Positions 9,217-18,844 of a stretch of DNA of 64,000 nucleotides are shown here, piece after piece (within the stretch, counting starts at the first letter, position 1; each line of letters begins with the position of its first letter). A program made the position numbers and the translations under genes. Origin of the DNA: Rossellomorea vietnamensis (lineage in GTDB: Bacteria; Bacillota; Bacilli; Bacillales; Bacillaceae_B); the NCBI RefSeq assembly GCF_001305855.1, contig NZ_LIXZ01000009.1, positions 1-64,000 on the forward strand. Reading direction: 5' to 3'. The notes below the pieces were generated by a model. That model had not been told where the DNA came from, ran no database searches, and saw nothing but the letters and a program-made list of their open reading frames with translations.

Positions 9217-9989
9217 TATTTTTTCTTCTTGTCTGAAACGTAGCTGTCTCCATCTTTATAGGGGATGTCACCCAGTGGAGATTCCATATCGTTCTCATCG
9301 AGCATATCCTCGTACTCTTCATGTGTTTTTGACGGATAGGCTTTACGGTTTGAGCCTTCCATGTCGGTCCCGACGAATGATTCAAAATCCTCGGTGAACC
9401 CTTCCGAAGTGTCCTCATCCTGATACAGGTCTGAGTAATCCTCATGATCCCCTTCAAAGTCGGACGGGGTTTCAGATGTCCCGAAACGGCCGACCTCCTG
9501 GAAGCTGTCCTGGTCGTCACGCACGTTCCCATCTGTTTCATGTCTGAATTCGTTATCGACTGGCGGCTGCAGCACATCTTCTTCTACCGGCCGATCCTGG
9601 GGTGTGGACTTCTCCGGTGTATGGTCCTTGCAATAAAGGGTCGTCGGAATGACTTCGAGACGCTCGTAAGGAATATCCTGTCCACATTCTTTACATTGAC
9701 CGTACGAACCGTCTTCAATCGCATGCAGGGCTTGTTGGATTTTATCCAATTCAAGCTTTGCATGATCGTCGATGGCAAAATCCTTCTCCCGTTCATACAA
9801 CTCTGTACCCATATCGGCGGGATGGTTATCATAAAGGGAAAGTTCTCCTGAGTTATCTCGTTCGTTTGTATGGTGAAGATTATCTAAATCCTGATGTAAA
9901 TGTTCTTTTAACTGCTTTTCCTGTTGAACCAGTTCTTGTTTTAATGTCTGTTTTTGGCTGTCTGTTAGCAATTTCTTCACATCCTTCAT
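9216..9989 (-). CDS. yteA: YteA-family TraR/DksA zinc-finger protein
   Basis: 257 aa. The N-terminal half is coiled-coil rich (KQTLKQELVQQEKQLKEHL), followed by a DksA/TraR-type zinc finger with CKEC near 99-102 and a second CKDH pair near 120. The C-terminal half is very acidic and low-complexity and ends in KKKK. Relatives are conserved in spore formers and are annotated as putative regulators; the true function is not known to me. In B. subtilis it also sits beside the men genes. Whether it binds RNA polymerase like DksA is inference. Confidence 0.85.
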   Translation of the reverse strand: MKDVKKLLTDSQKQTLKQELVQQEKQLKEHLHQDLDNLHHTNERDNSGELSLYDNHPADMGTELYEREKDFAIDDHAKLELDKIQQALHAIEDGSYGQCKECGQDIPYERLEVIPTTLYCKDHTPEKSTPQDRPVEEDVLQPPVDNEFRHETDGNVRDDQDSFQEVGRFGTSETPSDFEGDHEDYSDLYQDEDTSEGFTEDFESFVGTDMEGSNRKAYPSKTHEEYEDMLDENDMESPLGDIPYKDGDSYVSDKKKK

Positions 9990-10053
9990 AATGTTCGCTT
10001 AAATCTTGTCCTAACCATACTTTATCCGAAAGTGGGATGGTTAAAACATAAAA

Positions 10054-10088
10054 AAAGAGTCGACCCGGATTTGTCGGGTCGACTCTTT
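10054..10088 (-). terminator. menA terminator
   Basis: A 14-bp perfect stem AAAGAGTCGACCCG / CGGGTCGACTCTTT, 7 nt beyond the menA stop. Its minus-strand side runs into a stretch of T. Confidence 0.9.
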
Positions 10089-10094
10089 GTCTTT

Positions 10095-11018
10095 TTATAG
10101 CATGTAAGCAAGTAATAATCCAATGGTTAACAGGAAACCAAAGATGGTGTTAGTTTGGGCGGTTGCTTTCATGGCGGGCATCATTTCGATGGGTTGTGAT
10201 TTGCCGATGAATCCTGTTGTTGCTTTGATTGCTTTAGGGATGCTTAAAAAGGCTACGAACAGCCATGGTGATGAGATCCCCGATACGACCAATCCGATGA
10301 TCCAGGCGTAGGAAACGACAAACATACTGCCTAAGAGGATGATCGCCCCTTTTTTTCCTAACAGGATCGCTATGGTTTTGCGGCCGTTTTCTTTGTCTCC
10401 ATCGAGGTCACGAATATTGTTGGCCAATAATATGGAACCTACCAATATGGAAACCGGAATCGAGATGAGGACGCTGTCCCCATTGATGTAGCCGGTCTGG
10501 ATGTAAAATGAGATGAGGATGATCACAAATCCCATGAAAAATCCGGCTACGATTTCGCCAAATGGTGTGTAAGCAATTGGCATTGGTCCGCCAGTATAAA
10601 AGTACCCCGCTGCCATGCACACTATTCCTATGAGGGCCAGCCACCAAGTACTGTTAAGACAGATATAAATCCCTAACAGAAGGGCGATTCCGTATAGTGA
10701 AAAGGCAAGATTGATGACCGTTGATGGTTTGACACCATTACGGACGATCGCTCCGCCGATCCCGACCGAGTGCTCTGTATCAAGACCTCTTTTATAATCA
10801 TAATATTCGTTGAACATATTGGTAGCCGCCTGGATCAACAGACAGGCAACCAGCATGGCTGCAAACAGCAAAAAATCCACTTTCGTAAATTGCAGCGCGA
10901 GTACCGTCCCTAATAGTACAGGTACAAATGCCGCTGTAAGAGTGTGGGGGCGAGTCAATTGCCACCAGATCTTCCACCCTTTATCTGATTCCAACACGTT
11001 GGATGCTTGTTGTTCCAT
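10095..11018 (-). CDS. menA: 1,4-dihydroxy-2-naphthoate polyprenyltransferase MenA
   Basis: An integral-membrane UbiA-family prenyltransferase that attaches the polyprenyl tail to DHNA, giving demethylmenaquinone. The Asp-rich motif NMFNEYYDYKRGLDTE (NxxxDxxxxD type) and the second motif DLDGDKENGRKT are visible, with about eight to nine hydrophobic segments. 307 aa (B. subtilis 311). It is transcribed away from menF, with its own promoter at 11083-11111. Its product is the membrane step of the pathway encoded across the divergent gap. Confidence 0.95.
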   Translation of the reverse strand: MEQQASNVLESDKGWKIWWQLTRPHTLTAAFVPVLLGTVLALQFTKVDFLLFAAMLVACLLIQAATNMFNEYYDYKRGLDTEHSVGIGGAIVRNGVKPSTVINLAFSLYGIALLLGIYICLNSTWWLALIGIVCMAAGYFYTGGPMPIAYTPFGEIVAGFFMGFVIILISFYIQTGYINGDSVLISIPVSILVGSILLANNIRDLDGDKENGRKTIAILLGKKGAIILLGSMFVVSYAWIIGLVVSGISSPWLFVAFLSIPKAIKATTGFIGKSQPIEMMPAMKATAQTNTIFGFLLTIGLLLAYML

Positions 11019-11082
11019 TCATTCTCTCTCCCTTACGCAATAAGGAATTTTCAGAAAACATTACAATTCCTTTACAGATTAA

Positions 11083-11111
11083 AGTGTAGGTAAAGGGAAC
11101 GGGACTGTCAA
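11083..11111 (-). promoter_or_regulatory. menA promoter (SigA type)
   Basis: On the minus strand there is a perfect TTGACA (11106-11111), a 17-nt spacer and TACACT (11083-11088), about 65 nt before the menA start. Confidence 0.65.
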
Positions 11112-11249
11112 TCATTTTCTACAAATTCGTGAAGGTTCTATTTACCAGTAATTGAGGACTTTTACAAAGCTTTTGGTTTCTCAAAAGAAGAAAAAGGGTT
11201 TATTATATATATAATAAGGATAAATAGTGTAAACATGTCTTGAACTCCG

Positions 11250-11278
11250 TTGACACACCATAAGTACAGGTGTATCTT
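11250..11278 (+). promoter_or_regulatory. men operon promoter (SigA type)
   Basis: A perfect TTGACA (11250-11255), a 17-nt spacer and TATCTT (11273-11278), about 45 nt before the menF start. Confidence 0.65.
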
Positions 11279-11324
11279 ATAGTAAGTTTGACTATTGTAC
11301 GTGATTTTGTTTGGGGGAATTCAA

Positions 11325-12731
11325 TTGGTTACCATCCATAAGACCAATATTGAAAAAGCATATGATACAGCCAGAATGAAGGCTAAACAAATACATCGCC
11401 CCGTCCTTCTCAGCATAGTGGAAGAAGTGGATGCAGTGGATCCTCTTTCTTTTTATTATGGAGGAAACTCTTTTCATGGAGAGCGCTTTCTATGGAAGGA
11501 CCGTGATCATACCGTCACGCTGGTAGGACTCGGAGCGGCTCATATTCTGTCTACAGATGAAAAAGAAGAGCGTTTTTTTACGGTTGAGAACGAGTGGAAG
11601 CGCTTTATTGAAGAATCTGTGATTGTGACAGGGGACAAATGGGCAGGAACAGGTCCACTATTATATGGTGGGTTTCGTTTCGACCCAATGAACACTAACA
11701 GTGAAGAGTGGAATGATTTCTCTGCGGGTACATTCCAACTCCCGATGTTCATGTTAACAAAGCCTGAAAAAACGAATTATTTGACGATGAATGTCATCTG
11801 TCATCCGGATGAGGATGACAGCTTATTCCATGAGCGTATCGGATTGAAAGAAGAGCTTCTTGCAAACGCCCGAAAGGCCTTCATACCTGAACGCCCTGAA
11901 TGGATCGGAACCCGTGATGTGAAACCTGAAGAATGGAAGGAATCCGTCCAGAGTGTGGTGAACCGCCTGCAGAAGGGTGAGATGGATAAAGTCGTCCTTG
12001 CGAGAAAATGTGAAGTGTCATTCGACCAACAGGTGTCCTCTGATTTCGTATTGGATAATCTGTGGAAACAGCAGCCTGACAGCTTCGTATTCAGCTTTGA
12101 ATGGGAAGGAAGCTGTTTTATCGGCGCAACTCCGGAACGACTCGTAAAGAAAACAGGGGAAGAAATCCTCTCCACCTGCCTTGCAGGTTCGATCGCCAGG
12201 GGGGATACCTTAGAAAGTGATGAGAAACTTGGGGAAGAGCTGCTCGGGGATGAAAAGAACCGGTATGAACATCATCTTGTGGTGGACAGCATCCAACATG
12301 CGCTCCACCCATTTTGTGACACACTTTCGATCCCTTCTTCGCCACAGCTTATGAAGCTGAAGGATATCCAGCATCTCTACACACCGGTCATCGGACAGGC
12401 ATCCGAGCATACGTCGCTTTTGAACCTTGTTGAAAAATTGCATCCCACTCCCGCACTGGGCGGCGTCCCGAGGGACAAAGCGATGCACGTGATCAGGCAG
12501 GAGGAAGACATGGACCGTGGTCTATATGCCGCTCCCATCGGTTGGATCGATGCCTATGGAAATGGTGAATATGCCGTCGCCCTTCGCTCAGGCCTCCTCC
12601 AGGGAGACAAAGCCTACTTGTATGCAGGGTGCGGAATCGTAGCCGACTCAGAACCTGAAAGTGAGTTTAAAGAAACACAGATGAAATTTCGGCCGATGCT
12701 CCGGGCATTAGGGGGAACCGTACATGATTGA
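11325..12731 (+). CDS. menF: Isochorismate synthase MenF
   Basis: It converts chorismate to isochorismate, the entry step to menaquinone. The C-terminal chorismate-binding domain shows GATPERLV, the LAGSIARG region and HPTPALGGVPR. I start at TTG 11325 (product MVTIHKTN..., 468 aa; B. subtilis 471) because a GGGGGA tract lies just upstream. The frame extends to TTG 11295, but that start has no ribosome binding site. It is first gene of menF-D-H-B-E-C and overlaps menD by 8 nt. Confidence 0.94.
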   Translation: MVTIHKTNIEKAYDTARMKAKQIHRPVLLSIVEEVDAVDPLSFYYGGNSFHGERFLWKDRDHTVTLVGLGAAHILSTDEKEERFFTVENEWKRFIEESVIVTGDKWAGTGPLLYGGFRFDPMNTNSEEWNDFSAGTFQLPMFMLTKPEKTNYLTMNVICHPDEDDSLFHERIGLKEELLANARKAFIPERPEWIGTRDVKPEEWKESVQSVVNRLQKGEMDKVVLARKCEVSFDQQVSSDFVLDNLWKQQPDSFVFSFEWEGSCFIGATPERLVKKTGEEILSTCLAGSIARGDTLESDEKLGEELLGDEKNRYEHHLVVDSIQHALHPFCDTLSIPSSPQLMKLKDIQHLYTPVIGQASEHTSLLNLVEKLHPTPALGGVPRDKAMHVIRQEEDMDRGLYAAPIGWIDAYGNGEYAVALRSGLLQGDKAYLYAGCGIVADSEPESEFKETQMKFRPMLRALGGTVHD

Positions 12732-14478
12732 TGAACACCAAAAGAAACTTACAGATTATTTAGCGGCCTTCATTGAAGAATTGGTAGGAAATGGAGTAGA
12801 CGAAGTCGTCATCAGTCCCGGCTCTCGTTCTACTCCTTTAGCGTTGCTATTCGCCCACCATCCCGGGGTGAAGACGTATATCAATGTAGATGAACGCTCT
12901 GCGGCTTTTTTTGCCTTGGGTATCGCCAAGTCTAAGAAAAAGCCCGTCGCCATCCTTTGCAGTTCAGGAACGGCAGGAGCCAATTACTATCCTGCTGTCA
13001 TTGAAGCACGCTATGCAAGGGTGCCCCTCATTGTGCTGACGGCTGATCGGCCCCATGAACTGAGGGAAGTGGGAGCACCTCAAGCCATTGATCAGATCGA
13101 TCTTTACGGAAAACACGTGAAATGGTCCATCGACATGGCATTGCCTGAAAGCATCCCGTCCATGCTGCAATATGCCCGTTCATCTGCAGTCAGGGGCGTA
13201 GCTCTTTCAACGGGAAATCCGGAAGGTCCGGTTCATTATAATTTTCCGTTCAGGGAACCGTTGATTCCGGATTTACAAAAAGTTGAATTCTCAAGTGGAA
13301 GACCGGCAAAAAGAGTTCTTCAAGGGGACCGGCAGCTATCTTCTGACTTCAAGAATGAACTTCAGGAAACATTAGTGAATTCAAAGCGCGGCCTCATTGT
13401 GTGCGGACCGGGGCTAAGTGAAGAGGCTGTTCCGACTATCGTACAATTTGCCGAAAAATATGCGCTGCCGATCGTTGCAGACCCACTGTCCTTCGTCCGG
13501 AGCGGGAACCATTCTAAAGATAATATCATTGACTGCTATGACACGTTCTTAAGAATTGATGAACTCAAACAATCACTCCATCCTGATCTCATTATCCGTT
13601 TCGGTGCCATGCCCGTATCAAAAGCACTTATGCTGTTTCTGAAAGGGCTGCCTGATATCCCGGCGTGGGTTGTGAGTAAAGGGGAAGAGTGGCAGGACCC
13701 GACGGCACGCGGTACTGATTTTATTCACTGCGGGGAAGACCTGTTCTGTCAAAGCTTTATGGACCAAAGCGGGCAAAGAAATATGGACTGGCTGGATGAG
13801 TGGAAGCGCGTCAACAAGGAAACAAAGGGTTTACTCGTCAAGGGTCACCAATCCTGGGATGAGGGAATGGCGGTCCATCAGTTGATACAGCATTTGCCTG
13901 AAGGAGCCACCCTGTTTTCGAGTAACAGCATGCCGATCCGTGATTTGGATACATACTTTTTCACCAATGACCGGTCCCAGCGGATTTTTGCCAACCGCGG
14001 AGCTAACGGGATTGACGGAGTGGTATCGACGGCTCTAGGGATGAGCACGTTATCCCATCCAATGTATCTCCTGATTGGGGATCTCGCTTTTTTCCATGAT
14101 CTCAATGGGTTATTGACAGCAAGAAAATATCAATTGGATATGACGATTGTCGTGATGAACAATAATGGGGGCGGAATCTTTTCCTACCTGCCTCAAGCAG
14201 GTGACCAGACTCACTTCGAAGACCTGTTCGGAACCCCGATGGACTTGGAGTTTGCTCATGCAGCCAAACTTTACGGTGCACATTATTTCCATGTTGGAAC
14301 CCGGGAAGAATTCATCCCGGCTCTCCAGGAAGCAGAGCAAAGCAAGGGAATAAAGATCATTGAGGTAGTGACCAATCGGGAAGAAAATGTAGCAAATCAT
14401 CGTAAATTGTGGAATTTTGTTTCCCGGGAAATGACGCAGAACCTAAAGGGTGAAGATCTTGATTCTTCAAGTGAATGA
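12724..14478 (+). CDS. menD: SEPHCHC synthase MenD (ThDP-dependent)
   Basis: It adds 2-oxoglutarate-derived succinic semialdehyde to isochorismate. SPGSRSTPLALL opens the N-terminal domain, and ERSAAFFALG carries the conserved ThDP-activating glutamate. The ThDP/Mg motif runs from GDLAFFHDLNG to NNNGGG. 584 aa (B. subtilis 580). The start overlaps menF by 8 nt, suggesting translational coupling. Confidence 0.95.
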   Translation: MIDEHQKKLTDYLAAFIEELVGNGVDEVVISPGSRSTPLALLFAHHPGVKTYINVDERSAAFFALGIAKSKKKPVAILCSSGTAGANYYPAVIEARYARVPLIVLTADRPHELREVGAPQAIDQIDLYGKHVKWSIDMALPESIPSMLQYARSSAVRGVALSTGNPEGPVHYNFPFREPLIPDLQKVEFSSGRPAKRVLQGDRQLSSDFKNELQETLVNSKRGLIVCGPGLSEEAVPTIVQFAEKYALPIVADPLSFVRSGNHSKDNIIDCYDTFLRIDELKQSLHPDLIIRFGAMPVSKALMLFLKGLPDIPAWVVSKGEEWQDPTARGTDFIHCGEDLFCQSFMDQSGQRNMDWLDEWKRVNKETKGLLVKGHQSWDEGMAVHQLIQHLPEGATLFSSNSMPIRDLDTYFFTNDRSQRIFANRGANGIDGVVSTALGMSTLSHPMYLLIGDLAFFHDLNGLLTARKYQLDMTIVVMNNNGGGIFSYLPQAGDQTHFEDLFGTPMDLEFAHAAKLYGAHYFHVGTREEFIPALQEAEQSKGIKIIEVVTNREENVANHRKLWNFVSREMTQNLKGEDLDSSSE

Positions 14479-15268
14479 TATCCGATATTTTGTAGAAGTG
14501 AAAGGGGAGGGAGACCCTTTGGTTTTCCTTCACGGCTTCACAGGGGACACAACAACATGGTCCGGGGTCACTGATCAGTTGTCTGCTACATACCGATGTG
14601 TCAGCATTGATTTGATTGGTCATGGCCGTACGGAGTCCCCGAAAGAGGTCACTAGATACACAATGGACCGGGTTGCAGCAGATATATCCAGCCTTCTGGA
14701 TGAGCTCGACATCGACAAAGCAGTGTTGCTCGGGTATTCAATGGGGGGGCGTATGGCCCTTTACTTCAGCCTGACCTATCCTGAAAAAGTGAAGGCATTG
14801 ATATTGGAAAGTGCCTCTCCCGGATTGAAGACGAGTGAAGAAAGAAATGAGCGACGGAATAAGGATCATGCACTGGCGGACAGAATAGAAAGGGAAGGCA
14901 TCGAAGACTTTGTCGACTTCTGGCAGGAGATTCCCTTGTTCGCGTCTCAGAAGAGGCTTCCGGATAAAGAACGTTCCGAAATCAGGCAACAGCGCCTGAG
15001 CCAATCGGAAACAGGCCTATCCAACAGTTTGAAAGGGATGGGGACCGGTGCCCAGGCTTCTTTATGGGACAGGCTTGATGAACTAACATGTCCAGTCCGG
15101 TTACTCGTCGGAGAGCTGGATCATAAATTCGTTCATATTGCAGAAGAGATGAAAAAACTCAACCCCGACTTTCAAATACTGACATTTTCCAACACCGGTC
15201 ATGCAATTCATGTGGAAGAATCGCGAAAGTTTGGTACAATAATAGAGGAACTACTGTTAACTACATAA
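14450..15268 (+). CDS. menH: SHCHC synthase MenH (alpha/beta hydrolase)
   Basis: It eliminates pyruvate from SEPHCHC to give SHCHC. The alpha/beta hydrolase triad is visible: Ser in GYSMGG, Asp in VGELDHKF and His in NTGHAIHVE. The frame opens at GTG 14450 inside menD. The AAAGGGTG site (14446-14452) fits better with TTG 14459, so the true protein may be 269 aa. Overlap with menD and a 15-nt gap to menB mark the operon. Confidence 0.92.
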   Translation: MKILILQVNDIRYFVEVKGEGDPLVFLHGFTGDTTTWSGVTDQLSATYRCVSIDLIGHGRTESPKEVTRYTMDRVAADISSLLDELDIDKAVLLGYSMGGRMALYFSLTYPEKVKALILESASPGLKTSEERNERRNKDHALADRIEREGIEDFVDFWQEIPLFASQKRLPDKERSEIRQQRLSQSETGLSNSLKGMGTGAQASLWDRLDELTCPVRLLVGELDHKFVHIAEEMKKLNPDFQILTFSNTGHAIHVEESRKFGTIIEELLLTT

Positions 15269-15283
15269 AGGAGGAACAAACCA

Positions 15284-16102
15284 ATGGCTTTTGAATGGGT
15301 TTCAGAAAGAAATTACGAAGATATTTTATACGAAACATACAATGGAATCGCTAAGATTACGATCAATCGACCAGAAGTTCGTAACGCATTCCGTCCTAAA
15401 ACCGTCATGGAATTAATCGACGCATTTGCTTATGCACGCGACGATTCCAAGGTTGGTGTCATCGTTTTAACAGGTGCAGGTGAGAAAGCATTCTGTTCAG
15501 GCGGAGACCAACGTGTACGCGGTCATGGCGGATATGTAGGGGAAGATGAAATTCCTCGCTTGAATGTATTGGACTTACAGCGTCTGATCCGTGTGATTCC
15601 AAAGCCGGTCATTGCAATGGTAGCCGGTTATGCGATTGGAGGCGGACATGTCCTTCACGTCGTATGTGATATTACGATCGCCGCTGACAATGCAATCTTC
15701 GGACAAACAGGTCCTAAAGTAGGGAGCTTTGACGCTGGATACGGTGCAGGATATCTTGCACGCATCATCGGCCACAAGAAAGCGAAAGAAATCTGGTACC
15801 TATGCCGTCAGTACAATGCACAGGAAGCGCTTGATATGGGTCTTGTGAATACAGTGGTGCCATATGAGCAGCTGGAAGCGGAAACAGTCCAATGGGCGTC
15901 AGAAATGCTTGAGAAAAGTCCGACTGCCCTTCGTTTCTTAAAAGCTTCATTCAACGCAGATACAGATGGGCTGGCAGGTCTGCAACAGCTTGCAGGTGAC
16001 GCTACCCTTCTCTACTACACAACGGAAGAAGCGAAAGAAGGCCGCGACGCATTCAAAGAAAAGCGTAAGCCGGACTTCGGACAATTCCCTCGTTTCCCTT
16101 GA
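15284..16102 (+). CDS. menB: 1,4-dihydroxy-2-naphthoyl-CoA synthase MenB
   Basis: A crotonase-fold enzyme that closes the ring of o-succinylbenzoyl-CoA. The oxyanion and active-site blocks [11 protein letters not shown] and [11 protein letters not shown] are present, and the C-terminal [13 protein letters not shown] is typical of MenB. 272 aa is the normal length. AAGGAGG lies 7-8 nt before ATG. In the gene order menB comes before menE, although MenE acts first. Confidence 0.96.
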   Translation: MAFEWVSERNYEDILYETYNGIAKITINRPEVRNAFRPKTVMELIDAFAYARDDSKVGVIVLTGAGEKAFCSGGDQRVRGHGGYVGEDEIPRLNVLDLQRLIRVIPKPVIAMVAGYAIGGGHVLHVVCDITIAADNAIFGQTGPKVGSFDAGYGAGYLARIIGHKKAKEIWYLCRQYNAQEALDMGLVNTVVPYEQLEAETVQWASEMLEKSPTALRFLKASFNADTDGLAGLQQLAGDATLLYYTTEEAKEGRDAFKEKRKPDFGQFPRFP

Positions 16103-16110
16103 TTTGAGGG

Positions 16111-16150
16111 CAGCCTGATGAATCTGATATGGATTCATCGGGCTTTTTTA
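16111..16150 (+). terminator. Hairpin with T-run between menB and menE
   Basis: A 13-bp stem AGCCTGATGAATC (16112-16124) / GATTCATCGGGCT (16132-16144) with one G-T pair, followed by TTTTTT. It has full intrinsic-terminator form but lies inside the men operon, 41 nt before menE. Confidence 0.8.
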
Positions 16151-16190
16151 AAATAATCGAATCAATACGAAAGGAATGGAGAATGACAGG

Positions 16191-17672
16191 ATGACAACAC
16201 AGGAATTGCCTAACTGGCTGAAACAACGAGCATTTTTAACCCCTGACCGAATGGCGTTAAGCAATGGTAGTGTAGAGTTTACATTTGGTGAGCTGTGGGA
16301 AAAGGCCATTTCGATCGGGGAACAACTGCATACCATTGTAAAACATTCGTCTCATCCTTTTTTGGGACTCATGATTAAAAACAAAGTGGAGTCTGTCTTC
16401 CTTGTTCATGCCATTCAACAGCTCGGTTTCACGACTGTACTGTTAAACAATAAGCTAAGTGCAAATGAACTTACTTTCCAGATTCAAGATATGGGATTAT
16501 CGACGGTCATTTATGATGATGAATTTGCAGGGAAGCTTGATTTTTTAGGTGATGACGTGGTGGGAGTCTCTTTCTCACAATTATTCGACTCTGCCCCGAC
16601 AATATTTGAGGTGAAGGATCATTTTCAGTTAGATCAAGCATGCTCGGTCATGTACACATCAGGTACGACTGGAGCACCAAAGGGAGTCCTTCAATCATAT
16701 GGGAACCATTGGTGGAGCGCCATTGGGTCCTCCCTTAATCTTGGTATAAATGAAAATGATACATGGCTTTGTTCCGTTCCCCTTTTTCATATCAGTGGTT
16801 ACTCAATCCTGATGAGAAGTGTTATTTACGGAATGAACGTGCGTCTGTTTGAAACCTTCGATGTGGAAGAGATCAACCGTGAATTGACGGCAGGGAATGT
16901 CACCATCATGTCGGTTGTCAGCAATATGCTCTCCCGTTTGATGAAAGGCTTGGGGGATGAGACCTATCATCCAAGTTTCCGCTGCATGCTGTTGGGCGGT
17001 GGTCCAGCACCACTTCCATTACTGGAGAAGTGTAAAGAAAAAGGGGTACCGGTCTTCCAAACCTATGGTATGACAGAAACGGCCTCACAGATAGTGACAT
17101 TGTCACCTGAATACAGTATGTCGAAGTTAGGTTCGGCCGGAAAGCCTCTCTTTCCTTCTGAATTAAAGATCAAGAGTGAAGAAGGTGCGAACCAAGAAGG
17201 GGAAATCCTTGTGAAAGGTCCAAACGTGACGAGTGGATATTACCGGAGAGAGGAAGCCAACGCCAAAAGCTTCGAATCAGGCTGGTTTCATACGGGGGAC
17301 ATCGGATATGTGGATGAAGACGGGTTCTTATTTGTCCTGGACCGGCGCTCGGACCTGATCATCTCCGGGGGAGAAAATGTGTATCCGGCTGAACTCGAGA
17401 GTGTCCTCCTCAGCTGTGACGGGGTGGAGGATGCAGGAGTGACAGGCATCCCAAGTGACGAATGGGGACAGATTCCGTGTGCCTTCATTGTAAAAAAAGA
17501 TCATCTGACAAAAGAGGAGATCATCGCACACTGCAAAAAGAACCTGGCGTCTTATAAACGTCCGAAAAAATTCGTGTTTGTAGATGAACTTCCACGAAAT
17601 GCGTCAAACAAACTGCTGAGGAGAGTTTTAAGAGAGCAGTGGGAAAAGGGGATGGTTGCCGATGAGGATTAA
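16191..17672 (+). CDS. menE: o-Succinylbenzoate-CoA ligase MenE
   Basis: It activates o-succinylbenzoate with ATP and CoA (ANL superfamily). The AMP-binding loop MYTSGTTGAPKG, the QTYGMTETASQ block and the C-terminal hinge DRRSDLIISGGENVYP are visible. I choose ATG 16191 (493 aa, MTTQELPNWLKQ...) because homologues start at this level and GGAG (16178-16181) is 9 nt upstream; an upstream ATG at 16176 overlaps the binding site. It overlaps menC by 11 nt. Confidence 0.95.
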   Translation: MTTQELPNWLKQRAFLTPDRMALSNGSVEFTFGELWEKAISIGEQLHTIVKHSSHPFLGLMIKNKVESVFLVHAIQQLGFTTVLLNNKLSANELTFQIQDMGLSTVIYDDEFAGKLDFLGDDVVGVSFSQLFDSAPTIFEVKDHFQLDQACSVMYTSGTTGAPKGVLQSYGNHWWSAIGSSLNLGINENDTWLCSVPLFHISGYSILMRSVIYGMNVRLFETFDVEEINRELTAGNVTIMSVVSNMLSRLMKGLGDETYHPSFRCMLLGGGPAPLPLLEKCKEKGVPVFQTYGMTETASQIVTLSPEYSMSKLGSAGKPLFPSELKIKSEEGANQEGEILVKGPNVTSGYYRREEANAKSFESGWFHTGDIGYVDEDGFLFVLDRRSDLIISGGENVYPAELESVLLSCDGVEDAGVTGIPSDEWGQIPCAFIVKKDHLTKEEIIAHCKKNLASYKRPKKFVFVDELPRNASNKLLRRVLREQWEKGMVADED

Positions 17673-18789
17673 GTCGGTTACGCTCCATATTATTTCGATG
17701 CCTTTAAAAAAGCCTTTCGTGACACATCTTCAGAAAGTTGAGGAGCGGGAAGGAATCATTATCGAAGTGCGGGACAAAGAAGGGGTATGCGGGCTCGGGG
17801 AAGGAGTCGCCTTCTCGACACCGTGGTATACAGAAGAGACGGTCAAAACTTCTCATCATATGCTGAAGGATGTCTTGATCCCTCTTATGAACAGTAAATC
17901 ATTTCACCATCCTGAGGAAATCGGGAAGCGGTTTGAAGCCGTTCGTGGAAATGCCATGGCGAAGGCTGCCCTTGAAATGGCTTTATGGGATCTTTATGCA
18001 AGGCAGAAAGGTGTGCCATTATGGAATTTGATCGGCGGGACGCGTGAAGAAGTTCTTGCCGGGGCCGTGGTCGGAGCAGGCTCCATTCCAGAGATGATCA
18101 ACCAGGCTGAAGATCTTGTGAAAGAAGGATATCAACGGATAAAGCTGAAGATCTCCCCAGGGGCCGATGTGGAAATCGTAAAAGAATTGAGATCCCATTT
18201 TCCAAACCTTTCCCTTTTGGCTGATGCGAATTCAGCGTATAGTCTTGAAGATGTGCCTCGGCTTCAAGCATTGGATGAGTTCGATTTAGAAATGATCGAG
18301 CAGCCCCTTGGCATCGATGATTTAGTAGAACATTCTTTGTTACAGAAGGAGATATCGACTCCAATCTGTCTTGATGAAAGCATCGTCACGCCCCACGACA
18401 TGAGGAGTGCCATTCATTTGAATAGCTGTGGAGTGGTCAACATCAAGCTTGGCAGAGTAGGAGGATATTCGAGCGCATTGGAAATCTACCGTTTGTGCCG
18501 GGAACACGATATCAAGGTATGGTGCGGAGGAATGATCGAATTCGGGGTATCCAGGGCTCATAATCTGGCACTTTCAACCCTTGAAGGATTCCGGATTCCA
18601 GGTGATATCTCATCCTCCTCAAAGTACTGGGAGGAGGACATCATCACGTCACCGATTGTTGTGAGAAATGGTGTAGTGGATCGATTGGAGGGTCCTGGAA
18701 TAGGAGTGGAACTCAACAGAAAGCGTTTGAGTGCAGTAACACAGTTTAAGGAAGATTTTACACTTGATGAAACGCACAACAAATTTTAA
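17662..18789 (+). CDS. menC: o-Succinylbenzoate synthase MenC
   Basis: An enolase-superfamily dehydratase making o-succinylbenzoate from SHCHC. The catalytic K-x-K (RIKLKISPG), metal ligands Asp in LLADANSAY, Glu in MIEQPL and Asp in CLDESI, and the second lysine in NIKLGRVGG are all visible. ATG 17662 is 10 nt after AAAGGGGAT; TTG 17656 is the upstream alternative. 375 aa. It is the last gene of the operon. Confidence 0.95.
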   Translation: MRIKSVTLHIISMPLKKPFVTHLQKVEEREGIIIEVRDKEGVCGLGEGVAFSTPWYTEETVKTSHHMLKDVLIPLMNSKSFHHPEEIGKRFEAVRGNAMAKAALEMALWDLYARQKGVPLWNLIGGTREEVLAGAVVGAGSIPEMINQAEDLVKEGYQRIKLKISPGADVEIVKELRSHFPNLSLLADANSAYSLEDVPRLQALDEFDLEMIEQPLGIDDLVEHSLLQKEISTPICLDESIVTPHDMRSAIHLNSCGVVNIKLGRVGGYSSALEIYRLCREHDIKVWCGGMIEFGVSRAHNLALSTLEGFRIPGDISSSSKYWEEDIITSPIVVRNGVVDRLEGPGIGVELNRKRLSAVTQFKEDFTLDETHNKF

Positions 18790-18807
18790 TAATCAATCGA
18801 ATAGATA

Positions 18808-18841
18808 AAAGCCAGAGAGTACATGCTCCCTGGCTTTTTTT
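18808..18841. terminator. Terminator menC / SDR (bidirectional)
   Basis: AAAGCCAG (18808-18815) pairs CTGGCTTT (18830-18837), with an inner GAG/CTC and a T-run on the + strand. It lies between convergent genes. Confidence 0.85.
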
Positions 18842-18844
18842 TAA

